A stretch of 47,074 nucleotides of DNA, taken from Methylocella silvestris (GTDB lineage Bacteria > Pseudomonadota > Alphaproteobacteria > Rhizobiales > Beijerinckiaceae). The position numbers and the translations under genes were made by a program. Below the pieces are notes generated by a model. That model was given only the letters and a program-made list of their open reading frames with translations. It did no database searches and was not told the DNA's origin. Within the stretch, counting starts at the first letter, position 1. Each line of letters starts with the position of its first letter. The stretch lies in contig NZ_PDZR01000026.1 in assembly GCF_002891535.1 (NCBI RefSeq), forward strand, positions 1-47,074, given 5' to 3'. Of this stretch, positions 8,626 through 16,321 are shown piece after piece.

Positions 8626-9692
8626 CCTTCTTCGCCAGGCGCGACGGCCGGCGCGAAGACAGGGATTCGTCTCGCGAAAAATTCATTGCGACGATCGCCA
8701 TTTTGAGCGTCGCGTGCCTGTTGACCGGTCTGGCGTCGATCGCTCTTGGCGCGGCGGCGATCGCGCCTGCGCGTATCGTCCTGATCCTGCAAGGCGAGTT
8801 TGCGCAATCGGCGGACGCCATGATCGTGCTCAACATCAGATTGCCGCGCACGCTTCTCGGCTTCCTCATCGGCGGCGCGCTCGCGCTGTCCGGCGCGTTG
8901 CTGCAGGCCCTGTTTCGTAACCCGCTTGCCGATCCCGGAGTGGTCGGCATTTCTGCTGGAGCGGCGCTCGCCGCCGCCGCGGCGATTGTCCTTGGCGACC
9001 GCATCGCAGCGCCGCTGATGTCGGCCTATTCCGTGTGGGCGCTTCCCATCGCCGCGTTTCTCGGCGGCCTCGTCGCGACGACGCTGCTCTATGTCCTATC
9101 GACGCGCCTCGGCCGCACGTCGATCGCGACCATGCTGCTCGCAGGGATCGGGGTGGGCTCTTTCGCCGGATCGCTGACCGGGCTCCTCGCCACGATCAGC
9201 GACGACCGCCAGTTGCGCGATCTGACGTTCTGGCTGCTTGGCAGCCTCGGCGGCGCAAACTGGTCCAAGGCGACCGTCGCAGCGGCGCTGATAACGCCGG
9301 TTTTTCTCGCCGCCCCCTTTCTGGCGCGGAGCCTCAACGCGCTTGCGCTTGGGGAGGCCGAAGCCTTTCACCTTGGCGTTCGCGTCGAACGGGACAAGCG
9401 CATCATGATTGCGCTTGCCGCTCTGGCGGTCGGCGTCGGCGTCGCGCTTGCGGGTCCGATCGGCTTCATCGGCATCGTCGCGCCGCACCTCATTCGTCTC
9501 ACGGTCGGCGCCGACCACCGTCTCGTTCTTCCGGCGAGCATCTTCCTCGGCGGCTCATTGCTCGTGCTCGCCGACATTCTTGCGCGCACCATCGCAGCGC
9601 CGGCCGAGACGCCGATCGGCATTTTGACCGGGCTTATCGGCGCGCCGTTCTTCCTTTGGCTTCTCTCGACCCGAATGCGCCATTTCGAATGA
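8622..9692 (+). CDS. hmuU: Heme ABC transporter permease, FecCD family
   Basis: The 356-residue protein has about nine to ten hydrophobic segments and the FecCD/BtuC signatures 'RLPRTLLGFLIGGALALSGA' (ahead of the 'LLQALFRNPLADPGVVGIS' block) and 'GPIGFIGIVAPHLIRL', the region that contacts the ATPase. It forms the inner-membrane channel for heme as a dimer with two HmuV subunits. The start is GTG 8622, overlapping the hmuT stop as GTGA. Its own stop overlaps the hmuV ATG in the same way. All residues typical of the family in these motifs are present. Confidence 0.9.
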   Translation: MTFFARRDGRREDRDSSREKFIATIAILSVACLLTGLASIALGAAAIAPARIVLILQGEFAQSADAMIVLNIRLPRTLLGFLIGGALALSGALLQALFRNPLADPGVVGISAGAALAAAAAIVLGDRIAAPLMSAYSVWALPIAAFLGGLVATTLLYVLSTRLGRTSIATMLLAGIGVGSFAGSLTGLLATISDDRQLRDLTFWLLGSLGGANWSKATVAAALITPVFLAAPFLARSLNALALGEAEAFHLGVRVERDKRIMIALAALAVGVGVALAGPIGFIGIVAPHLIRLTVGADHRLVLPASIFLGGSLLVLADILARTIAAPAETPIGILTGLIGAPFFLWLLSTRMRHFE

Positions 9693-10507
9693 CAGATGCG
9701 ATCCTCACGGCGGAAAGCTTGACCTATCGCGCCGGGAGCAGCGTCCTGATCGCCGACGCCTCGCTCGAACTGGCGGGCGGACGGATGACGATCGTCATAG
9801 GACCAAATGGCGCCGGCAAGTCCACCTTGCTGAAGCTGCTCACCGGCGAACTCCGCGCAAGCGACGGCGGCGTCATCCTGCTCGGGGGAAATCTCGCCGC
9901 GTTCCAGCCCTGGCGGCTCGCCTGCATTCGGGCGGTGATGCCGCAAAGCGGCGCGGTTTCGCTCCCCTTTACGGTGCGGGAGGTCGCAGGCCTCGGTGTT
10001 GACGGCGTCGGCCGGTCCCTGTCGCGCGGGGAAAAAAGCGCTTTGATCGGCAGGGCGCTGGAGACGGCCGATGTCTCACACCTTGCCTCGCGATTGATCG
10101 GGACCCTCTCCGGCGGGGAGCGGCAGCGCGTTCATTTCGCTCGCGTGCTGGGCCAACTCGCGGCGGGGCGCACCGTGGCCGAGCGACAGATCCTTTTCCT
10201 CGACGAGCCGACCGCAAATCTCGATCTCCGTCACCAGCTCGACCTGCTCGACGCCGCCGCGCGGCTGGCGGGAGAAGGCGTGGCCGTCGTCGCGGTGATC
10301 CACGATCTAAATCTTGCCGCGGCCTACGCCGACGATCTCATCGTCCTAAACAATGGCAAGATCGCCGCGCGCGGAGCGCCGGCAAAGGTGATGACCGACG
10401 CATTGATGTCCGAGGTCTTTCGGCTCGACGTCAAGGTTGGCGCTCCGCCGCCCGGCAATATTCCTTTTATCGTGCCGAGCCGCCGGGCGGCGGCGCCCCA
10501 GATATAA
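9689..10507 (+). CDS. hmuV: Heme ABC transporter ATP-binding protein
   Basis: This 272-residue ABC ATPase has Walker A 'GPNGAGKST', signature 'LSGGERQRV', Walker B 'ILFLDEPTANLD' and the switch His in 'VIHDLNLAA'. It powers heme import through HmuU. The reading frame is open far upstream because it runs through the hmuU region in another frame, but ATG 9689 overlaps the hmuU stop (ATGA) and gives the usual HmuV length. It is the last gene of the plus-strand heme operon and converges on the heme monooxygenase gene. Confidence 0.92.
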   Translation: MTDAILTAESLTYRAGSSVLIADASLELAGGRMTIVIGPNGAGKSTLLKLLTGELRASDGGVILLGGNLAAFQPWRLACIRAVMPQSGAVSLPFTVREVAGLGVDGVGRSLSRGEKSALIGRALETADVSHLASRLIGTLSGGERQRVHFARVLGQLAAGRTVAERQILFLDEPTANLDLRHQLDLLDAAARLAGEGVAVVAVIHDLNLAAAYADDLIVLNNGKIAARGAPAKVMTDALMSEVFRLDVKVGAPPPGNIPFIVPSRRAAAPQI

Positions 10508-10519
10508 ACCCTGGGGCGC
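10493..10519. terminator. Hairpin between convergent heme genes
   Basis: GCGCCCCAG (10493-10501) pairs perfectly with CTGGGGCGC (10511-10519) across a nine-base AT-rich loop. The hairpin overlaps the hmuV stop and lies 19 bases before the end of the convergent monooxygenase gene. There is no strong U tract on either strand, so termination strength is uncertain. Its position suits a shared terminator. Confidence 0.5.
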
Positions 10520-10537
10520 GCCTCGCCATTCGGCCCG

Positions 10538-10858
10538 TCAGGCCGTCACATCGGCCAGTTCGACCGCCTCGAACCCTTCGAAGGCCGGATGTCCTATCGT
10601 GAGCGACGGACCCTTGCCCGCATCCTTATGCGCGTCGCGGAACTGCTCCGATTTGGTCCAGGCGAAAAAATCGGCGTGGCTGTCCCAGATCGTGTGCGAC
10701 ACATAGAGCGTGTGGTCTTCACTCTCCGGTCCGCGCAGCAGATGAAAGGCGGAAAATCCGGTCATTTCGTGGAGGCGGCTTTCACGCGCGCGCCAGACCG
10801 CCTCGAAAGCCGGCTCTTCACCCTTGCGCACTTTGAAACGATTCATAGCGATATACAT
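10538..10858 (-). CDS. IsdG/HmuQ-type heme-degrading monooxygenase
   Basis: This 106-residue protein has the dimeric ABM (antibiotic biosynthesis monooxygenase-like) fold. It reads 'MYIAMNRFKVRKGEEPAFEA', then 'SRLHEMTGFSAFHLLRGPE' and 'HTLYVSHTIWDSHADFFAWT'. Asn6 and the 'DSHADFFAW' histidine region fit the heme-ligand pattern of IsdG-type enzymes, which open the heme ring with reductant and release iron. The start at 10858 is chosen because AGGAGA lies seven bases upstream; the frame is open to 10888, inside the receptor's end. It lies 27 bases after the receptor stop, so the two are co-transcribed. Confidence 0.82.
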   Translation of the reverse strand: MYIAMNRFKVRKGEEPAFEAVWRARESRLHEMTGFSAFHLLRGPESEDHTLYVSHTIWDSHADFFAWTKSEQFRDAHKDAGKGPSLTIGHPAFEGFEAVELADVTA

Positions 10859-10884
10859 GGTGTCTCTCCTGATTGGCGCGTCGA

Positions 10885-13053
10885 TCACATCGACGAAAAT
10901 TTAACGGTGAGCGAGGCCTTGGCGCCGAAGCCCGCGCTCGGCAGCGTGTTCAGATATTGTGTGTATTGCTGATTGAACACGTTCTTGAGATAGAGATCGG
11001 CGTTCACCGATTCACTGAATTTATAGGACGCGAAGAGGTCGAGAAGCCCGTATCCTTTTGTGGGCTCATTGGTCGTCGCTCCGGTGTCGTCGTAAAGCTC
11101 AACGCTCGGCGCGACGAACACGGCTCTCGCGCCGATGGTCAGCTGCTGGTCAAGAAAGCGCAGGCCGAACGTGCCGCTGATTTTGTCGGGAATCGATGTA
11201 ATGAGCGGCTGGTTGGCGCTCACATTGCGCGCATTGATATGCGCGCCCGAGACAGCAACAAAGCCGCCGCCCCAATCATAGCCGCCCTCGAGCTCGACGC
11301 CGTAGAGATGCGCCTGCGCGATGTTGACATATTGATAGGACGTAATCGGAAAACAGAGAAAGGGCGCGACATTGCAAAGCGACGTCGGCGCTCCGGGAAT
11401 GAAAGGTACGAGAAAAGATGGACCGACCGGCTCAAAATCGATGTAATTGTCGACGATGTTCGAGAATACATTGGCTTTGATGCGAAGCTTGTCGCCCTGC
11501 GCGAGGATATTGTCGTATTTTATATTGACGCCGCCTTCAAAGTTGTGGCCGGTTTCAGGCGTCAAATCCGGATTGGGCAGGATGTTAAAGGCCGGGAAGG
11601 GATGCACGCCCTCGATAAAAGTCTCCGTGACCGATGGCGCGCGATAGGCTTCAGCATAAAGTCCGTAAAGTTCGATTCCCTGAACGGGCGTAACGCCGAT
11701 CGTGATTTTTGGCGAGAGATGGCCGCCCCCGGAGTTAACGCCGTCGCCGGTCAGACTGTAATCATCATATCGCAATGCGCCGACGAACCGCAGCCAGCCG
11801 CCATAGCGCAGCTGATCCTGAACGAATCCGCCGGAAAGGCGGCGGTTGCCGGACGGCGTCAGAGCCGAGACAAATCCGCCCGCATTGTCGAAAGTGTTAA
11901 CGTGGTCCCAGGCGCTGTCGCCGCCATAGGTCAGCTCGTGGCTGAGCGGTCCGGTATCAAAGCGCGACGTGTTGTGAATGTCGAAGCCGATTGTCGACAT
12001 GGAGTCGGCAAGCGGGTCTCCCGGTACAACGCCGAGCGCCTCGTAGGTCGCGTCCGGCGCCAACGCGGTTTGCTGGTTCTTGGTCGTCGTGTAGTATGCC
12101 TTGGCGCTGAAGTCGAGCCATGGCAGATCCGGCCGCGCGGCTGTGTAGCCCAGCGTGTAATTGCCGGTCGTTACGTGGTCGGAAAACCGGCTTCCTGCAT
12201 TGCTCGTGCCGTTATTCGTGAAATTGTAGCTTTGATTGAGGCTCGAGACAGTGATCTGCTGACCTTCCGCCGGGCGAATGTTGGCCTTGAAGAGCCCGCC
12301 GGCGATCGTGCTTCCCGTATCCGCCACCTTGTCTCCAACGCCGTCAAAATAGGAGGCGAGGCCGCGATAGACGAATTGCGCGTAAAGATCTGCGTAATCG
12401 CCAAAGCGCGCGGCGCCCGCGGTGCTCGTCAGGATCTCGCGGCTGTTCGAGCCGAGGCCGATCGTCTGCGAGGCGCCATAGATCTTGTCGGGCGCGAGAA
12501 CGTCGTCGACGCCCCTTGTTGTGTAATAAACAACGCCGCCGATAGCGCCCGATCCATAAATATTGGAGACCGGTCCACGCGTGACGTCCGCACGGCCGAT
12601 GAACGCCGGATCGAGATAATAGGTGCCGTTTGCGTTATGGCCGGAGATCTGAAAATCCTGGCGCGCACCGTCGACCAAAATATTGACGCGCCCGAAATCC
12701 TGCAGGCCTCGAATATTCACGGACTGGCCTGGATCATTCTGGCTTTCCTGCGTCGTCACGCCCGGAATGTCTTGCAGAACGCCCGACGCTTTCGAGGGCT
12801 GAAGGACATTGATTTGCGACGTGTCGACAACGCTCGACGCAGAAAGGGCGTCGATCGCCTGTTCCGGCGTCTTGGTCGACGTCACGGTGATCTGATCGAG
12901 CGAGATCGCGCCGCTCAGCCCCGCATCCGGCGCAGCGGCGTCGGCGGCCGGAACGGCGTCTTGAGTTGGAGCCGGCGCGGTTTGTCCGTGGACTGGCGCG
13001 ATGGCGAAGAAAGTGGCTGCGGCCGCTGTGGCCACCCCTGTTCGAACAGACAT
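10885..13053 (-). CDS. hmuR: TonB-dependent heme/hemoglobin receptor
   Basis: The product is a 722-residue outer-membrane receptor. A signal peptide comes first ('MSVRTGVATAAAATFFAIAP'), then the TonB-box-like 'DQITVTSTK'. The plug domain follows, with 'VNIRGLQDFGRVNILVDGAR' and 'RGPVSNIYGSGAIGGVVYYT', and then a 22-strand barrel. The C-terminus is 'KASLTVKFSSM', with a near-terminal aromatic residue as expected. The barrel contains 'YRAPSVTETFIEGVHPFP', a region typical of heme receptors of the HmuR/BhuR group. The start at 13053 has an AAAAAGGGCTGG ribosome site, whereas the open frame reaches 13152. It is the lead gene of the minus-strand heme operon with the IsdG-type enzyme. Substrate is inferred from its neighbours. 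Confidence 0.85.
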   Translation of the reverse strand: MSVRTGVATAAAATFFAIAPVHGQTAPAPTQDAVPAADAAAPDAGLSGAISLDQITVTSTKTPEQAIDALSASSVVDTSQINVLQPSKASGVLQDIPGVTTQESQNDPGQSVNIRGLQDFGRVNILVDGARQDFQISGHNANGTYYLDPAFIGRADVTRGPVSNIYGSGAIGGVVYYTTRGVDDVLAPDKIYGASQTIGLGSNSREILTSTAGAARFGDYADLYAQFVYRGLASYFDGVGDKVADTGSTIAGGLFKANIRPAEGQQITVSSLNQSYNFTNNGTSNAGSRFSDHVTTGNYTLGYTAARPDLPWLDFSAKAYYTTTKNQQTALAPDATYEALGVVPGDPLADSMSTIGFDIHNTSRFDTGPLSHELTYGGDSAWDHVNTFDNAGGFVSALTPSGNRRLSGGFVQDQLRYGGWLRFVGALRYDDYSLTGDGVNSGGGHLSPKITIGVTPVQGIELYGLYAEAYRAPSVTETFIEGVHPFPAFNILPNPDLTPETGHNFEGGVNIKYDNILAQGDKLRIKANVFSNIVDNYIDFEPVGPSFLVPFIPGAPTSLCNVAPFLCFPITSYQYVNIAQAHLYGVELEGGYDWGGGFVAVSGAHINARNVSANQPLITSIPDKISGTFGLRFLDQQLTIGARAVFVAPSVELYDDTGATTNEPTKGYGLLDLFASYKFSESVNADLYLKNVFNQQYTQYLNTLPSAGFGAKASLTVKFSSM

Positions 13054-13433
13054 ATCCAGCCCTTTTTGTGATGGATTGAGGCGCTGGCTGGCTTGCGATA
13101 CGGGAGGCGCTGGCTGGCTTGCGAGGCACAAGCTCACGTTAGGCGGCGGCAAACGCCGAAGTAAAGGCCTCCTAAAATCTATGTATTTATTCCAATTTAA
13201 GTCTGCCTCCGTTATGTAAAAATCGGCAGGCCGCTATATCCAGCTTCGTTGCAGATTTGCAACGTATCGTTGCGACGCTCATTCTGCGCGGGCCGGTTTG
13301 CGCGCTGGCGCGTTTTCCCTCGCCCCGCCGAGGATGCCTGTGCGAAAGCGAAACGCAGCATGCGCCTGGCGGAACTTCTATGTTATGTTTGTATTCACCT
13401 CATTGCAGCATGCGGCTGCCGGGAGCAGCCTCA
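13054..13433. other. Divergent intergenic region before heme receptor
   Basis: About 380 bases separate the receptor start and the next plus-strand gene. The receptor leader holds two copies of a 21-base direct repeat. An AT-rich tract at about 13178-13222 is the likely promoter zone. I could not find a clean Irr- or Fur-type palindrome here like the one before hemP. Confidence 0.35.
13078..13124. repeat. Two 21-bp direct repeats in receptor leader
   Basis: The 21-base unit at 13078-13098, beginning GAGGCGCTGGCTGGC, is repeated exactly at 13104-13124 with five bases between. It lies 25-71 bases before the receptor start codon, in the presumed 5' leader. It could be a recent slippage duplication or a repeated regulator or RNA-structure element. 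Confidence 0.8.
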
Positions 13434-13682
13434 ATGTTCAGTTCTTCAGTTGCCTTCACCTCACTCTTGATTGAATCAAACAGCGTTATCGGGCTTCGGT
13501 TGATGAAGCTGGCTATGGGCGGCTCATCGGCTAGCGACGAGTCCAGCCTGATGGTCAAGGAAAAGATCGACGCCGGATTTGAGGCTATTTCCACATTGAT
13601 CGCCGGTGGCTCATTCGATGAAGTGGTTTGCCGATATCGCGAGCACGTTTCGGCCAACGCCGATCGGCTCAAGCTCGCTTGA
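13434..13682 (+). CDS. Small conserved hypothetical protein
   Basis: The product has 82 residues. It reads 'FTSLLIESNSVIGLRLMKLA', then 'DESSLMVKEKIDAGFEAIST' and 'DEVVCRYREHVSANADRLKLA'. It is a soluble, mainly helical protein. The pattern matches a short family I recall as common in Rhizobiales, with no established function; phasin-like behaviour has not been shown. ATG 13434 has a GGGAG ribosome site about nine bases upstream, while the frame is open to 13257 without family similarity. No membrane segment or metal motif is seen. It lies between the heme receptor (divergent) and a small cytochrome c gene. Confidence 0.6.
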   Translation: MFSSSVAFTSLLIESNSVIGLRLMKLAMGGSSASDESSLMVKEKIDAGFEAISTLIAGGSFDEVVCRYREHVSANADRLKLA

Positions 13683-13935
13683 GCGGTTCAGTTGCCGGTC
13701 TGGCTAGGGCGACGCGCCGGCTCAGGCGCGTCAGCTCTGTTTGGGCTATCCGCGCACGCGGGAGCTGCTGGACGCGAGGATCGCCACGATCGATGTCGAG
13801 GGTCAGCCTGGCCCGGGAATGGGGTTGAACCGGCTCAAAAAGACGCTCATTCACAATCAGCGGAAGAACCTGAATCGAATTGGTCGCCTGTTGCAAAGAC
13901 GGCTAAGCCGAAGTGACAAGTGGAAGTCGATCGAA

Positions 13936-14265
13936 ATGATAAAATTCAATCCATTTGCAATAGCGCTTCTGGCCCCACTCGCTGTCTTGGCCGCCGCCAG
14001 CGCCCAGGCGGCAGATCCAGCCGTCGGCCGGCAACTCGCCGAGCAAGTCTGCAGCGAATGTCATCAGGTTGGCCCCGTTGCAACGCAGCAACCTGCGAAC
14101 TCGACGGCTCCCAGCTTCCTCGACATCAGCCGTATGTCGTCGACAAGCGAACTCGCGATCAAAGTCTTCCTTCGGTCCTCCCACCCGACCATGCCGAACA
14201 TTATACTGGATCAAGAAGAAACGGACTCCATTGCCGCTTACATACTGGGTCTTGCAAAGCATTAG
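13936..14265 (+). CDS. Small class I cytochrome c
   Basis: The product has 109 residues. A cleavable signal peptide ('FAIALLAPLAVLAAASAQAA') precedes a single heme-attachment motif CSECH at about residue 41. Near the C-terminus, 'RSSHPTMPNIILDQEETDSI' supplies the Met axial ligand, and 'AAYILGLAKH' forms the last helix of the fold. It is a monoheme periplasmic electron carrier. The partner is not evident from the neighbours. Methanol dehydrogenase or an oxidase would be typical in a methylotroph, but that is a guess. The frame is open to 13741, but the export signal fixes the start at ATG 13936 after GGAAG. Confidence 0.82.
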   Translation: MIKFNPFAIALLAPLAVLAAASAQAADPAVGRQLAEQVCSECHQVGPVATQQPANSTAPSFLDISRMSSTSELAIKVFLRSSHPTMPNIILDQEETDSIAAYILGLAKH

Positions 14266-14564
14266 CACCCTAACGCGTGTCGCTGCGATTTGGCGCGCCA
14301 GCCTTTGCCGATATGCCAGAATAGGCGGCGGGCCCAGAAATGCGGGTCGCCTCGAGACCGCGACGTCAGATTGATCGCCGGGAACGGCGGCGCGGCGAGC
14401 GCGCTTGAAGAAGAAGCTGCGTTCGGCGGGCGCCGGCTCATTCATAATGTTTAGAATGAATATATTTGCGATCCAACATCGCGCCCGTCGTAGCCGCGCG
14501 CACGACCTATGCGAGGGCGGCCCATCACGCTACGCCAACCTGACAACCAATTACGGCTCGTCCA
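14266..14564. other. Intergenic stretch after cytochrome c gene
   Basis: This is the space between the cytochrome c stop and the irr terminator. It holds only short overlapping open frames in several phases, none with a family signature. No RNA gene was recognised. Confidence 0.4.
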
Positions 14565-14603
14565 TAAAAAAAGACGTCCTGCGGGACGGGGCTTCCGCAG
14601 GAC
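14565..14603 (-). terminator. Intrinsic terminator downstream of irr
   Basis: On the minus strand GTCCTGCGG and CCGCAGGAC form a perfect nine-pair stem with a ten-base loop, followed by GTC and then seven T residues. This is a textbook rho-independent terminator for the minus-strand irr transcript, whose coding part ends about 150 bases earlier. The cytochrome c gene on the other strand would see the hairpin without a T run. Confidence 0.82.
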
Positions 14604-14750
14604 GCCCGAAGGAAAGCGTCAGGAATAATAGTGGCCCAGCTTTGTGGCACCGATTCGGATGCCCATGGCGCGATCGCCCGCGCGCCTTTTGCGATCTATC
14701 GAAGGGCGGATATATACGATTCAATTAGAGATCGAAGCGCGCACGACGCG

Positions 14751-15227
14751 TCACAGAGCTGCCCGCGCAGGCGGTGTCGGGTCCTTTCGCTTCAGCGTCA
14801 CGACCACGTCCACCCTGGAAACCTCGTAGCCGTCGGGCGCCTCGATATGATTGGCGAGGTTCATTTCGCTCGATTCGATATCGCGAACCTCCTTTGTATC
14901 TTCGAAGAAATAGTGACAATGGTCGCTTGTGTTCGTATCGAAAATGGCTCTGTCTCCCTCGATCGCCAGACTGCGGATCAGACCCACCTGAGCAAACAGA
15001 TTTAGAACGTTGTAGACTGTCGCCATCGATGTATGGATATTCGCGGTTCTAGCCTCGTTAGCCAAAGTTTCAGCTGTTATATGCCGATCGTTCTTGCCGA
15101 AAAGCAGCCTCACGAGGCCCCGGCGCTGCCGGGTCGCGCGCAGACCATAGCTCTTCAAGAAGACGCCTATCTGAGTCTTGGACAGGGCCGGAGTTCCGGC
15201 GAGATACTGCCTCCTTGGATCGTTCAT
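14751..15227 (-). CDS. irr: Irr, Fur-family heme-responsive iron regulator
   Basis: The product has 158 residues. The winged helix is 'LRATRQRRGLVRLLFGKNDR', then 'HITAETLANEARTANIHTSM' and 'ATVYNVLNLFAQVGL'. The dimerisation half contains 'FDTNTSDHCHYFFED' and 'IEAPDGYEVSRVDVVVTLKR', which match Irr rather than Fur or PerR. Irr usually has a His-His-His run here; this protein has Asp-His-Cys-His, so the metal/heme site has one Cys substitution. No N-terminal GCP heme motif is seen, as in most rhizobial Irr proteins. Irr accumulates under iron limitation and binds iron-control elements. ATG 15227 follows AAGGGAC. A terminator lies downstream. Confidence 0.85.
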   Translation of the reverse strand: MNDPRRQYLAGTPALSKTQIGVFLKSYGLRATRQRRGLVRLLFGKNDRHITAETLANEARTANIHTSMATVYNVLNLFAQVGLIRSLAIEGDRAIFDTNTSDHCHYFFEDTKEVRDIESSEMNLANHIEAPDGYEVSRVDVVVTLKRKDPTPPARAAL

Positions 15228-15364
15228 GACGCATGTCCCTTTGATTTTTCTTTTTTCTTGGTGTTCAAGATATATTTCTAAGTAGCGAAAAATCGGCCTT
15301 TAGGTGGTCGATTGATCTTCATGCGGGCAGTGCAGAAACAGGCTCAATGAGCGGCTGCGGAGCC

Positions 15365-15691
15365 TTACTGGCCTGTGCTTGCGCTGCGGGTCGTGAAAGC
15401 ATGTGGCGTCGCCACGCGATCGATGAAGGCTTGAGTCGTGTCGGTGGTAATCGCCGTCGTACCCGGCCCAACGCGCTCGGCGACCTGCGTGGCGCCGGAC
15501 AGCCTTTCAATATAGGCTTGCGCCGGGTTTGTTTCGATCTTGGTCGAAGACGGCCCGACGCTGTTGGTTCTGAACGGCTCGCCGGACAAACGGTCGATGA
15601 ACGCGCGCGAAGGATCTTCCGCGCTCGCTCCACCGCAAAGGACGGCCATGAGTCCGGCCCCGACAAACAAGAAGATCCTGGTGTTGTTCAT
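15365..15691 (-). CDS. Exported triple-repeat small protein
   Basis: The product has 108 residues. A signal peptide ('FLFVGAGLMAVLCGGASAED') is followed by three imperfect repeats of about 30 residues. Each begins with a helix such as 'PSRAFIDRLSG', 'PAQAYIERLSG' or 'TTQAFIDRVAT'. The first two continue with a Val-Gly-Pro-Ser/Gly turn and end in 'KIETN' or 'AITTD'. I do not recognise the family. The repeats suggest a periplasmic or secreted binding or surface protein. The GGGAGG ribosome site before ATG 15691 is strong. An overlapping frame (15319-15666) lacks a signal and repeats and was not called. It lies between irr and the sMMO operon, with no visible operon partner. Confidence 0.6.
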   Translation of the reverse strand: MNNTRIFLFVGAGLMAVLCGGASAEDPSRAFIDRLSGEPFRTNSVGPSSTKIETNPAQAYIERLSGATQVAERVGPGTTAITTDTTQAFIDRVATPHAFTTRSASTGQ

Positions 15692-16251
15692 TGACGCGCC
15701 TCCCGCTTTAATCGGATTCTTGGCGCCCGCCTGTTTCGCGTTCGCCTTGCTGACAAAGCAATCGCAGGAGGCGTGCCAGTCGGGGCGGCATCAGACAACA
15801 ATCGCAACAAAGACAAATAATCAGATAAATATAAGCTTTAACAATGTGTTAGCTGGTAGATTTACAAGAGAATACAGATCGGCGACAAGATTGCTACAGG
15901 CTTTTAGCGGGAATTGATCTGTGTTTTCTATACAGCGTATGTCATCTGAACAGGGGGGCCTGATGCGCCCCGTCAGGCGGCTCGCCAAGGCCGAGCATCC
16001 ACCCAAAAAGCTGAGGGCTTTTTGGACCAAGCGCATGCGTTGAAACAAGGGTAGAGCAAACGCCCGTTCCAGTCAGATAGGCTTTTGCTCTAGAGCCGGC
16101 GGCAGAGAAAATTGGCCGGCCTGCGACGCCGCGGCATCCGGCGAGCGAGCCAAAAGCGTATCGACGGCGGCCTTTGGGTTGAGCGCGGATCGGCTTTCCG
16201 ACGGAATTGTAAACAGGGCGCACGTCGCTTCGGGCGTCCTTTTGCATGTTG
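15692..16251. other. Intergenic region between repeat protein and mmoG
   Basis: About 560 bases contain no convincing gene. The part near 15790-15850 is AT-rich and probably contains the promoter of the minus-strand repeat protein. The rest holds only short open frames without signatures. It separates the iron block from the sMMO operon. Confidence 0.4.
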
Positions 16252-16272
16252 GGGGGCGACGACTGCGCCCCC
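16252..16272. terminator. GC-rich hairpin after mmoG
   Basis: GGGGGCG (16252-16258) pairs with CGCCCCC (16266-16272) around a seven-base loop, 50 bases beyond the mmoG stop. It lacks a clear U tract, so it may terminate weakly or only protect the 3' end of the sMMO transcript. Confidence 0.4.
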
Positions 16273-16321
16273 TGGAGCATTTCGGCGCGGCACAGGCTCT
16301 TGTCACGCAGTCACAAGGATC

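Noticed and set aside
10873-13071. 732-codon plus-strand open frame
   Set aside because: It is antisense to the TonB-dependent receptor, which has clear plug and barrel motifs; this frame has no family features and is a high-GC shadow.
13683-13935. Possible coding sequence upstream of the cytochrome c signal peptide
   Set aside because: The frame is open from 13741, but the sequence before ATG 13936 is not conserved-looking and would place an export signal internally.
15250-15285. Possible Irr autoregulation site upstream of irr
   Set aside because: Only an imperfect TTCAAGA/TTTCTAAG symmetry is visible, too weak to call.
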